Source: JBBQNR01 sp963774075
Lineage (GTDB): Bacteria; Actinomycetota; Thermoleophilia; Solirubrobacterales; JBBDJG01
NCBI GenBank assembly: GCA_963774075.1
Contig: CAVZDP010000003.1
Span: 62,001-126,000 of the forward strand
DNA length: 64,000 nt
Direction: 5' to 3'
A program made the position numbers and the translations under genes. This document shows positions 7,398 through 15,074 of the stretch, piece by piece. The first letter of the stretch is position 1. Each line of letters opens with the position of its first letter. The notes beneath the pieces were generated by a model. It was given only the letters and a program-made list of their open reading frames with translations. It was not told where the DNA came from and did not search any database.

Positions 7398-7994
7398 CTA
7401 AGAGGCCGCGCGCCGCTCCCGCACGAGCGCCAGTACCTCCCGGTGGACCTCGTTCTCCGGCCGGGATGCATCGATGCGCACGTAGCGGCGGGGGTGGCGC
7501 TCGGCCAGCCGTTCGTAGGCCGAGGCGACCGCGCGCTGGAGGGACTCCCCCTCCCGCTCGAAGCGGTCGTGCTCTCCGGGGCGCTCCCCGGCTGACCCTG
7601 GGTCGAGCGCCAGCAAGATCGTGAGGTCGGGGACGGGGTCCTTGCAGAACTCGTAGCTCAGTTGCTCGATCGTCTCGAGCCCCAGTCCTCTCGCGCCGCC
7701 CTGGTAGGCGGCGGTCGAGTCCACGTAGCGATCGCAGATGACAGTCCTGCCGGCTTCCAGTGCCGGCCGGATCACGCCGGACACCAGCTCCGCGCGGGCC
7801 GCTTCGAACAGCAGCGTCTCGGCGAGCGGCGACAGCTCGACGCCGGGGTCCTTCACGAGCTCCCTGATCCGCTCGGCCGCCGGCGTCCCGCCGGGCTCGC
7901 GCACGAGCAGCGCCTCGTCTCCGAGCGCCGCCGCTAGCCGGCGCGCCTGGGTCGTCTTGCCCGAGCGGTCGATGCCCTCGAAGGTGATCAGCAC
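7398..7994 (-). CDS. tmk: thymidylate kinase
   Basis: 198 residues. P-loop FEGIDRSGKTTQ at the N-terminus, the DR(Y) motif VICDRYVDSTAAYQGGARG that binds dTMP, REPGGTP, and a shortened lid region (LDPGSAGERPGEHDRFE). Converts dTMP to dTDP. It starts 28 bp after the end of topA on the same strand, so the two are likely co-transcribed. Its usual partner holB lies 1.5 kb downstream, separated by two plus-strand genes. Confidence 0.95.
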   Translation of the reverse strand: MLITFEGIDRSGKTTQARRLAAALGDEALLVREPGGTPAAERIRELVKDPGVELSPLAETLLFEAARAELVSGVIRPALEAGRTVICDRYVDSTAAYQGGARGLGLETIEQLSYEFCKDPVPDLTILLALDPGSAGERPGEHDRFEREGESLQRAVASAYERLAERHPRRYVRIDASRPENEVHREVLALVRERRAAS

Positions 7995-8021
7995 CGCGTG
8001 CTCAGCGGCGCCGGCTGGCGC

Positions 8022-10358
8022 TCACTTCGAGGCTGGGGCCTTCGTCTTGCGCTTGGTGCGGGCGCCGTTGCCCCCCGCTTTCGCGGGCGCGGCCTTCGCA
8101 CCCTCTCCGCCCTCGGCCGCCTCTCCCGCTCCGTCACCCGAAGAGTCCCCGTCGAGCGCCTCCGCGGCCTCCTTGGCCGCCCGCGCCGCCTCGCGCTCGG
8201 CGCGCGCCCGTCTCATCTCCTCCATCGACGGACACTCGTCGTTCAGGCACAGGTTCCAAGGCCTGCGGCCGCTCAGCACCTTCAGCCGCGGCGTCACGCC
8301 GCAGATCGAGCAGGTCTCCTCGAGCCGGATGAGGTCGCCACGCTGCGGGATGCCGTAGGTCTGGTCGCAGTCGGGGTAGCCCTCGCAGCCGACGAAGCGC
8401 TTGCCCGACTTCTTGGCGCGGATGATCTTGAGCCGGTTCGGCGAGCCGTCCTCCTGAGCGCGGCCCTCGGCCTTGCACTTCGGGCACGGTCCGAGGATGC
8501 GGTCCTGATCCATCCCCGCCCAGATCGTCTTGGCCAGATCCTCCTTGTTCCTGTCCATCGAGTCGTAGGACTCGTGCAGCATCTGGCGCGAGAGGCTGAT
8601 GACCTCGTCCTTGCTGATCTCGCCGCCCGCGATCCTGTCCATGTCGTTCTCGAGCTCGGCAGTCATGTCCGCGGTGGCGATGCGCTCGGCGTACTTCTGG
8701 AACGCCTTCACCATCGCGATCCCAGTCTCGGAGGGCTCGATCGGGTTGTTCTGGATGAAGCCGCGGTCGTAGAGCTTCTGGATGATGTCGTGGCGCGTCG
8801 CCTTCGTGCCGAGTCCGCGCTCTTCCATCATCTCGATCAGCTTGCCCTGGCCGATGCGCGAGGGCGGCTGCGTCTCCTTGTGCTCCGCCCACGGATTCGC
8901 GCGCGCCTTCGCCTCCCCGTCTTCGACCGGCTCTGCACCGTGCGGCAGCGCCACCGGAGCCGGCTCCGCGAGCGGCAGCTGCTGGCCCTCTTCGAGCTTC
9001 GGGATCTCCTCGTCGGTCGAGCGCCCGTAGTGGTAGATCGACAGGAAGCCGGGGTCGACCAGCACGCTTCCGCGCACGAAGTAGGTCTCGGTGCCGGCCT
9101 CGATGTCGGCGCGAGTCGACTCCGACACCGCGGGGTCGGCGAAGGTCGCGACGAAGCGGCGCACGACCAGCTCGTAGATCTTGGCGTGCTGGGAGTCGGC
9201 GAGCACCGAGGGGTCAAGCGCCTGCGTGGGATAGATCGGCGGGTGGTCGGTGGTGTGCTTCTTGCCGCGAGTAGGCTCGAGCTTGTCCCTGGCCGCGATC
9301 GGCGCGGCCTCCTTGAAGGCGCTCACGTTCCCGATCGATTGCAGCAGCTCGCGGACGGGAAGCGAGTTCGGATAGACGGTGTTGTCGGTACGCGGGTAGG
9401 AGATGAACCCGTCCATATAGAGGTCCTCTGCGATGCGCATCGCGCGCGCGGGCGTGATCCCGATGCCGGAGGCGGCGCTGGTGAAAGCGGTCGTGTTGAA
9501 CGGCGACGGGGGCTGGCGCGTGTTGCGGCGCGCCGTGACTGACTTCACCGTGCCGGGAGTGCGCGTGTTCTCGAGCGCGGCCTTCGCCTCGGCCTCGTCC
9601 CAGAAGCGGTCCTCCTTGTGATGAGCGGTGAACTCGCCGTCGGGGTGCTCGAAGGTCGCGAACACCTCCCAGTAGGGCTTGGCGACGTGCGCGCGGCGCT
9701 CGAGCTCGCGCTCGACGACGATCGCGAGCGTCGGGCTCTGAACGCGGCCGACGGACAGGAACTGCGCGCCGAGGCGGCCGGTTGCGAGCGACACGAAGCG
9801 CGTCAACGTCGCGCCCCAGATCAGGTCGATGTCCTGGCGCGCCTCGCCGGCCCGCGCCAGCGGCTCGCTCAGGCTGACGAGGTTGGAGAACGCTTCGTCG
9901 ATCTCCTCCTTGGTCAGCGCCGAGTAGCGCGCGCGGGTGATCTTCGTTCCATTCAGCTTCCCGCCCTCGGCGAGCTTGGAATTCACGTCGAGGATCTCCT
10001 CGAGCGCCTCCAGCCCGATCAGCTCCCCCTCGCGGTCGTAGTCGGTCGCGATCACGACGGAGGTCGCGTCCTTCGCCTGCTTTCGAAGCGCCTTGTGGAC
10101 GTTCTTCTGCACCGGCTCCTTGAGGAGCTCGGCGTCGATCAAGGCGCGCGGCTCGACCTTCCGCCACTCCGAGTACTGAGGCGGGAAGGCCGGGTTCATG
10201 AGGTGGCCCTTGAGCCCGATTATGAGGGTGGCGTCGTCCCCGTCTCCAAACGTGTAAAACGGGATCGTGTAGACCTTGCTCTGCTTGGCCTTGCCCCCGG
10301 ACAGGATCTGGGCAATCTTCTTGGCGCTGTTGTCCTTCTCGGTAACAATAAGTTTCAT
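8022..10358 (-). CDS. topA: type IA DNA topoisomerase I, archaeal-like
   Basis: 778 residues from ATG at 10358, chosen because GGAGAAGC sits 5-12 nt upstream; the frame stays open 48 codons further but without conserved sequence. TOPRIM metal residues are in ATDYDREGE near residue 106, the catalytic tyrosine in MDGFISYPRTDN near 325. The N-terminus (LIVTEKDNSAKKIAQILSGG, then GLKGHLMNPAFPPQYSEW and KVEPRALIDAELL) resembles the archaeal TopA group more than the Mycobacterium/E. coli type, which starts with VIVESPAKA. Two C-terminal zinc ribbons are visible (CPKC...CEGYPDC and CSIC...CLNDEC), then a Lys/Ala/Gly-rich basic tail. Relaxes negative supercoils. Archaeal affinity is a judgement by eye. 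Confidence 0.92.
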   Translation of the reverse strand: MKLIVTEKDNSAKKIAQILSGGKAKQSKVYTIPFYTFGDGDDATLIIGLKGHLMNPAFPPQYSEWRKVEPRALIDAELLKEPVQKNVHKALRKQAKDATSVVIATDYDREGELIGLEALEEILDVNSKLAEGGKLNGTKITRARYSALTKEEIDEAFSNLVSLSEPLARAGEARQDIDLIWGATLTRFVSLATGRLGAQFLSVGRVQSPTLAIVVERELERRAHVAKPYWEVFATFEHPDGEFTAHHKEDRFWDEAEAKAALENTRTPGTVKSVTARRNTRQPPSPFNTTAFTSAASGIGITPARAMRIAEDLYMDGFISYPRTDNTVYPNSLPVRELLQSIGNVSAFKEAAPIAARDKLEPTRGKKHTTDHPPIYPTQALDPSVLADSQHAKIYELVVRRFVATFADPAVSESTRADIEAGTETYFVRGSVLVDPGFLSIYHYGRSTDEEIPKLEEGQQLPLAEPAPVALPHGAEPVEDGEAKARANPWAEHKETQPPSRIGQGKLIEMMEERGLGTKATRHDIIQKLYDRGFIQNNPIEPSETGIAMVKAFQKYAERIATADMTAELENDMDRIAGGEISKDEVISLSRQMLHESYDSMDRNKEDLAKTIWAGMDQDRILGPCPKCKAEGRAQEDGSPNRLKIIRAKKSGKRFVGCEGYPDCDQTYGIPQRGDLIRLEETCSICGVTPRLKVLSGRRPWNLCLNDECPSMEEMRRARAEREAARAAKEAAEALDGDSSGDGAGEAAEGGEGAKAAPAKAGGNGARTKRKTKAPASK

Positions 10359-10552
10359 CTGCTTCTCCGTCCCCGGCCCCGAGTCGTAGATGCTCGTATT
10401 CTCGGCGCACCTAACGGGTAGAGCGGCCTTTCGAGCCGCCCGCGTTGCGAGGGTAGCAGCACTATGTGTCGGCAGGTCCAGCGAAAACATCAGTCTCTGC
10501 AACGGCCTGATAGGCGAATTTCGGCTCTAGGGAGCGGATCGGGAGTGGGTAT

Positions 10553-11500
10553 TTGAAGGCGCTCGTGACGGGCGGGGCGGGCTTCATCGGCTCGAACCTC
10601 GTCGATGCGCTGATCGAGCGAGGCGACCAGGTCGTGGCCCTGGACAACCTCTTGACGGGCCGCGAGTCGAACCTCGCGGGCGCGATCGAGCGGGGAGCGC
10701 GGCTGGTCGTGGAGGACATCCGCGAGGGGAAGCTGTTGGGCTCCCTGATGGGGCACGAGCGGCCCGACGTCGTCTACCACCTGGCCGCGCAGATAGACGT
10801 GCGGGTCTCCACCGATCGACCCGACTACGACACCGAGATCAACGTGCTCGGGACGGTCAACCTGCTCGAGGCGGCCCGAGCGAGCGGCGCTCGCCGCTTC
10901 CTCTACGCCTCCACCGGCGGAGCGATCTACGGCGAGGCCGACGTTCGCCCGACGCCCGAGGACGCCCCGATCAAGCCCGAGGCGCCCTACGGACAGGCCA
11001 AGTACTCGGGCGAGGGCTATTGCGACCTCTACACCCGCCTGCACGGCCTCTCGACCGTCAGCATGCGACTCGGCAACGTGTACGGGCCTCGCCAGGACCC
11101 GCACGGCGAGGCGGGCGTGGTGGCGATCTTCTTCGGCAGGCTGATGGAGGGCGGCCGGCCGACCGTCTTCGGAAACGGTCGCCAGACCCGCGACTACATA
11201 TATGTGGAGGAGGTCGTGCGGGCGATGCTGCTCGCCGGGGACGGCGACGCCCGAGGCTCCTTCAACGTCGGGTGCGGGGTCGAGACCTCGGTGCTCGAGC
11301 TGGCCGAGGCGCTGGGGAGCCTTGGCCGTGAGACCGGCATTCGCGCCGACGACGGCTTCGACCCCGAGTTCGCGCCCGCCCGGCCGGGCGAGGTCGAGCG
11401 GAGCGCCCTCGACCCGGGCAAGGCCAAGCGGGAGCTCGGCTTCGCCGCCGAGGTGACGGTCGCGGACGGACTGCGCAGGACGCTCGAGAGCCTTCGCTAG
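10553..11500 (+). CDS. NAD-dependent epimerase/dehydratase (UDP-glucose 4-epimerase-like)
   Basis: 315 residues of the extended SDR class. GGAGFIGSNLVDAL binds NAD, YASTGGAIYGE carries the catalytic Ser/Thr, YGQAKYSGE the Tyr-x3-Lys pair, and RLGNVYGPRQDPHGEAGVVAIF is the nucleotide-sugar segment typical of GalE-like enzymes. Start is TTG at 10553 behind GGGAGTGGG. Role in envelope or exopolysaccharide sugar supply is likely; which sugar is not readable. No sugar operon is attached; the next gene has its own promoter. Confidence 0.85.
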   Translation: MKALVTGGAGFIGSNLVDALIERGDQVVALDNLLTGRESNLAGAIERGARLVVEDIREGKLLGSLMGHERPDVVYHLAAQIDVRVSTDRPDYDTEINVLGTVNLLEAARASGARRFLYASTGGAIYGEADVRPTPEDAPIKPEAPYGQAKYSGEGYCDLYTRLHGLSTVSMRLGNVYGPRQDPHGEAGVVAIFFGRLMEGGRPTVFGNGRQTRDYIYVEEVVRAMLLAGDGDARGSFNVGCGVETSVLELAEALGSLGRETGIRADDGFDPEFAPARPGEVERSALDPGKAKRELGFAAEVTVADGLRRTLESLR

Positions 11501-11518
11501 CTCCGGCGCTGGCTTCGC

Positions 11519-11545
11519 TAAAGACCGCGCCCGGGCCGTCGATAG
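11519..11545 (+). promoter_or_regulatory. FliA/WhiG-type promoter of the GGDEF/HD-GYP gene
   Basis: TAAA (11519-11522), exactly 15 nt, GTCGATAG (11538-11545), against the sigma-28 consensus TAAA-N15-GCCGATAA. The ATG follows 8 nt later. The leading context GCTAAAG is shared with the similar site at 25370-25397. Confidence 0.5.
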
Positions 11546-11553
11546 AACCTCGT

Positions 11554-13158
11554 ATGGCCGACGCCGACCGAGCGAACCGGGTCCCGGACATCGACTTTTC
11601 CGAGATCCGGTACCGGATCGAGAGCATCGGCGTGGCCGTGCGCCTGAACCTCGCCGTCTGCACCGGTGGCTGGCTGTACGTCGCGGCCACCTGGGACCAG
11701 GAGAATCGCCAGACGATCGCCTCCCTGTTCGGGATCTGGGCCGTGGTCGCGCTGCTGTTCGTGTTGCTCCCCCGGGAGCGGATCGTTCGCAGCCGCGCAC
11801 GCGAGGTCTTCTTCGCGGCTTGGAGCTTGACCAGCATCGGCCTCGCCGCCGCGGTGGCGTCAGCCGACGGCGGCTCGACCAGCCCGTTGGCGCTCCTCTT
11901 CTTCATCCCGCTCATCTTCGCCGCGCTCTCCTACCCGACGCCGATGGTGATCGGGATCGGCGCGATCGACTACCTGGCCTACATCGCGGTCGGCGTTGCG
12001 GGCGAGAGTCCGCACCAGGAGTACGTCGGCTTCTTCGCCCTCTGCCTCGCCTGCGTCGCAGTGCTCTGCGCCTGGCAGGCCCACCACCAGGACCGCCGCC
12101 GAGAGGAGCTTGTGCGCGTCTCGCGCGCCGACCCCCTGACCGGTTGTCTCAACCGGCGCGGCTTCGAGGAGCGCTTCGAGGCCGAGTTGAGCCACGCTTC
12201 GCGCACCGGACGCCCGCTCGGGCTGATAACGCTCGACCTCGACCACTTCAAGGAGATAAACGACACTCGCGGCCACGGCGCCGGCGACGAGCTGCTGCGC
12301 TCCGCCGTCACGGCGATGGAGCGTGTGAAGCGCTCGATGGACACGATCGGGCGAATCGGCGGCGACGAATTCGCCGTGCTTGTCCCGACCGCGGCCCCGA
12401 GCGACACGCAGAGGGTTGCCGACCGGCTTCAGAGCGCGCTCGCCGACGTCGCTCCGGCGTCGGCGGGCATCGCGGTCTTCCCGACGGACGGCGTCGAGCG
12501 CGAGGAGCTTCACCGCCGCGCCGACGCGGGGCTCTACGAGCGGAAGCACGGTCGCAACGAGGCGTCGCGTCCGGGCGCCGACGAGACGATGTCGCTGAGT
12601 TGGGCGACCGCGCTCGCGCACGCCGTCGACGAGCGCATCACCGTGCGTCACGCGCACGCTCGCCGCGTCGCTCAGTTCTGCCGCTCGATCGCCCTGGGAA
12701 TCGGCTGGAGCGACCATCAGGTCGAGCTGCTCGAGATTGCGGCGGTGCTGCACGACGTCGGCAAGGTCTCCGTGCCGGACCGCATCCTGCGCAAGGAGGA
12801 TCCGCTGACGGCCGAGGAGTGGCAGGAGATAAAGTCGCACCCCGTCGCCGGCGCCGAGATCGTCGCGCGCATCAAGGGCGTGGAGGCGGTCGTGCCGTGG
12901 ATCCGCCACGTGCGCGAGCACTTCGACGGCACCGGTTACCCCGATGGGCTCAAGGGCGAGGACATTCCATACCAGGCGCGCATACTCGCGGTGGTGACAG
13001 CTTTCGACGCAATGACGAGCGACCGCGCCTACCGCCCGGCGATGTCGGCGCCCGCGGCGATCGCTGAGCTGCAGCGCCAAGGCGGCACGCAGTTCGACCC
13101 CGCCTGCGTGAAGCTCTTCGAGCGCCACGTCGCCGCTTCATTCGAGCGCACCTACTAG
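11554..13158 (+). CDS. membrane GGDEF and HD-GYP protein (cyclic-di-GMP synthesis and breakdown)
   Basis: 534 residues. About six hydrophobic helices fill residues 30-185; then a GGDEF domain with intact DPLTGCLNRRGF start and the signature IGGDEFAVL near residue 267; then an HD-GYP domain with HDVGK near 400 and HFDGTGYPDGL near 455. Both active sites look complete, so the protein may make and hydrolyse cyclic-di-GMP, or one domain may sense the other. No inhibitory RxxD motif is evident before GGDEF. A FliA-type promoter precedes it, suggesting motility control. The arrangement membrane-GGDEF-HD-GYP is common in deep actinomycetes. Confidence 0.93.
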   Translation: MADADRANRVPDIDFSEIRYRIESIGVAVRLNLAVCTGGWLYVAATWDQENRQTIASLFGIWAVVALLFVLLPRERIVRSRAREVFFAAWSLTSIGLAAAVASADGGSTSPLALLFFIPLIFAALSYPTPMVIGIGAIDYLAYIAVGVAGESPHQEYVGFFALCLACVAVLCAWQAHHQDRRREELVRVSRADPLTGCLNRRGFEERFEAELSHASRTGRPLGLITLDLDHFKEINDTRGHGAGDELLRSAVTAMERVKRSMDTIGRIGGDEFAVLVPTAAPSDTQRVADRLQSALADVAPASAGIAVFPTDGVEREELHRRADAGLYERKHGRNEASRPGADETMSLSWATALAHAVDERITVRHAHARRVAQFCRSIALGIGWSDHQVELLEIAAVLHDVGKVSVPDRILRKEDPLTAEEWQEIKSHPVAGAEIVARIKGVEAVVPWIRHVREHFDGTGYPDGLKGEDIPYQARILAVVTAFDAMTSDRAYRPAMSAPAAIAELQRQGGTQFDPACVKLFERHVAASFERTY

Positions 13159-13477
13159 TTCACGCAGAACGTGTGGCGGCCGGCTCGACCGCTGCCGCCT
13201 ACCCCGACCCAGGCCGCGCCCTCCCGCAGCGCGCCGGCGGCAGCGATGAACCGTTGTGGGCGCTGGGCGTCGCGCGCCCAATTGTTGCTTCGATGCGTGC
13301 CCTTTCCCTTTCTATACGACCTCGCGTCAAGCGCGCGTGAGGATTCCGGCGGTTGAGTCCAAGATTCCGTCAAGCCGGGTTGCGGTACTGTCGCGCCGGT
13401 GAAGTCCCTCGGATGGAAGTTGTGGAACCGCTTCACGGGCGCGCACGTGGCATCGCCCTCCTGAGAGTGGGCCTGGC
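13159..13477. other. gene-free stretch with 25-bp motif copy 2
   Basis: About 320 bp before the badH-like gene. No frame is convincing. It contains the second copy of the 25-bp motif (13360-13384), so the promoter or a control site for badH-badI probably lies here. Confidence 0.5.
13360..13384 (+). repeat. 25-bp motif, copy 2
   Basis: Matches 4724-4748 at 23 of 25 positions, with GTGAGGAT 15 nt upstream as in copy 1. It lies about 95 bp upstream of the badH-like start. Confidence 0.55.
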
Positions 13478-14230
13478 GTGGAGCGAGTCGCATTCGTCAC
13501 CGGAGCCGGACGCGGCATCGGGCGCGCGATCGCCGTCGCGCTCGCCCGCAGCGGTCACGCGGTCGCGATCGGCGACCTGCGCGAGGCCGACGCGCGCGAC
13601 ACCGCCGGGCTGATCGAGGCCCACGGCGAGCATGCGCTTGCCGTCCCGCTCGACGTCACCGATTCCGAGTCGGTCGCGGCCGCGGTCGAGCGCGCGCAGG
13701 CCGAGCTCGCGCCGATCGACGTGCTCGTCAACAACGCCGGCTGGGACGAGTTCAAGCCGTTCATCGAGAGCGACGAGCCGTTCTGGGACCGCGTCATCGA
13801 CGTCAACTTCAAGGGCTGCCTGCGCATGACCCGCGCCGTGCTGCCCGGCATGGTCGAGCGCCGCTGGGGTCGGATCGTCAACATCGGCTCCGACGCCGGG
13901 CGCGTCGGCTCCTCGCTCGAGTCCGTCTACTCGGGCGCCAAGGGAGGCGTGATCGCGTTCACCAAGACGATCGCGCGCGAGGTGGCGAAGACGGGCGTGA
14001 CCGCGAACACGGTCTGCCCCGGCCCGACGGAGACGCCGCTGCTCGAGCAGATGGTCGGTTCGGGCGAGCAGGGCGCGAAGGTGATCGAGGCGATGCGCAA
14101 GGCGGTGCCGATGAAGCGACTCGGCCGCCCCGAGGAGGTTGCGTCGGCGGTCGCGTTCTTCGCCTCGGAGTCGGCGGGGTTCGTGACCGGCCAGACGCTC
14201 TCGGTGAGCGGCGGGTTAACGATGGCGTGA
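13478..14230 (+). CDS. badH: 2-hydroxycyclohexanecarboxyl-CoA dehydrogenase-like SDR (BadH type)
   Basis: 250 residues of the classical SDR fold: TGAGRGIG cofactor site, NNAGWDEFKPF, catalytic Ser in NIGSDAGRVGSS and Tyr-x3-Lys in SVYSGAKGG, and CPGPTETPLL. The NNAGWD.FKPF and LSVSGGLTM stretches match Rhodopseudomonas BadH as I remember it far better than generic FabG. It would oxidise 2-hydroxycyclohexanecarboxyl-CoA to the 2-keto form. The next gene is the matching ring-opening hydrolase, 28 bp downstream, which supports the call. GTG start with GAGAGTGGG upstream. The true substrate is inferred. Confidence 0.75.
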   Translation: MERVAFVTGAGRGIGRAIAVALARSGHAVAIGDLREADARDTAGLIEAHGEHALAVPLDVTDSESVAAAVERAQAELAPIDVLVNNAGWDEFKPFIESDEPFWDRVIDVNFKGCLRMTRAVLPGMVERRWGRIVNIGSDAGRVGSSLESVYSGAKGGVIAFTKTIAREVAKTGVTANTVCPGPTETPLLEQMVGSGEQGAKVIEAMRKAVPMKRLGRPEEVASAVAFFASESAGFVTGQTLSVSGGLTMA

Positions 14231-14258
14231 ACTTTTGGAGCGAGCGAAGGAGGCCACA

Positions 14259-15062
14259 GTGCGGGAACTGACCGATGTCCTCTACGAGGTCGAGGACGGG
14301 CTGGCGACGATCACGATCAACCGCCCCGAGCGGATGAACGCGTTCAGGGCGCGAACCGTCGACGAGCTGATCTACGTCTTCAAGCAGGCGTGGGCGAGCG
14401 GCGACGTCGGAGTCGTGTGCCTGACGGGCGCCGGAGAGCGCGCGTTTTGCACGGGCGGCGACCAGAAGCAGCGAGCGGAGACCGGCGACTACGGCCCTTC
14501 CGAGTCTGGCCTCTTCGAGGTGGAGTACCTGCACCGGCTGATCCGCGAGATACCGAAGCCGGTGATCGCCGCGGTCAACGGCTACGCGATCGGCGGCGGC
14601 CACGTGCTGCACCTGCTCTGCGACCTCTCGATCGCCGCCGCCGGCGCGGTCTTCGGGCAGACCGGGCCGCGCGTCGGCTCGTTCGACGCGGGCTTCGGCA
14701 CCGGCTACCTCGCGCGCGTGGTCGGCGAGAAACGGGCGCGCGAGATCTGGTTCCTGTGCCGCCGCTACGACGCCGAGACCGCCGAGCGCTGGGGGCTCGT
14801 CAACCGCGTCGTGACGATCGACGACCTGCGTGCGGAGGTGAGACGCTGGGCGAACGAGATGCTCGCTCTCTCCCCCACCGCGCTGCGCTTCCTGAAGGGT
14901 TCGTTCAACGCCGACACCGAGCACCTGGCCGGCATCGGCCAGCTCGCCTTCTCGGGGCTCGGGCTGTTCGTCGACTCCGAGGAGGCGCAGGAGGGCGTGC
15001 GGGCCTTCAGCGAGAAGCGCCCACCCGACTTCGCGCCGTTTCGCGAGCGCGCGTCAGCTTAG
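14259..15062 (+). CDS. badI: 2-ketocyclohexanecarboxyl-CoA hydrolase-like crotonase (BadI type)
   Basis: 267 residues. Start GTG at 14259 is fixed by AAGGAGG 5 nt upstream; an in-frame TTG at 14235 lacks a site. Crotonase motifs: AFCTGGDQKQRAE (acyl-CoA/oxyanion), GYAIGGGHVLHLLCDLSIA, and the BadI/MenB-specific block GPRVGSFDAGFGTGYLARVV with EKRAREIWFLCRRY. The C-terminal SPTALRFLKGSFNADTEH also follows BadI. Opens the ring of 2-ketocyclohexanecarboxyl-CoA to pimelyl-CoA. Because MenB shares the middle block, 1,4-dihydroxy-2-naphthoyl-CoA synthase is the alternative, but the badH neighbour favours BadI. Confidence 0.75.
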   Translation: MRELTDVLYEVEDGLATITINRPERMNAFRARTVDELIYVFKQAWASGDVGVVCLTGAGERAFCTGGDQKQRAETGDYGPSESGLFEVEYLHRLIREIPKPVIAAVNGYAIGGGHVLHLLCDLSIAAAGAVFGQTGPRVGSFDAGFGTGYLARVVGEKRAREIWFLCRRYDAETAERWGLVNRVVTIDDLRAEVRRWANEMLALSPTALRFLKGSFNADTEHLAGIGQLAFSGLGLFVDSEEAQEGVRAFSEKRPPDFAPFRERASA

Positions 15063-15074
15063 GCTTCGCTCGCG

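Noticed and set aside
13370..13402. TCAAG ... GCCGGTGA as a third FliA-like promoter before badH
   Set aside because: Spacer of about 21 nt and a poor -10 match.
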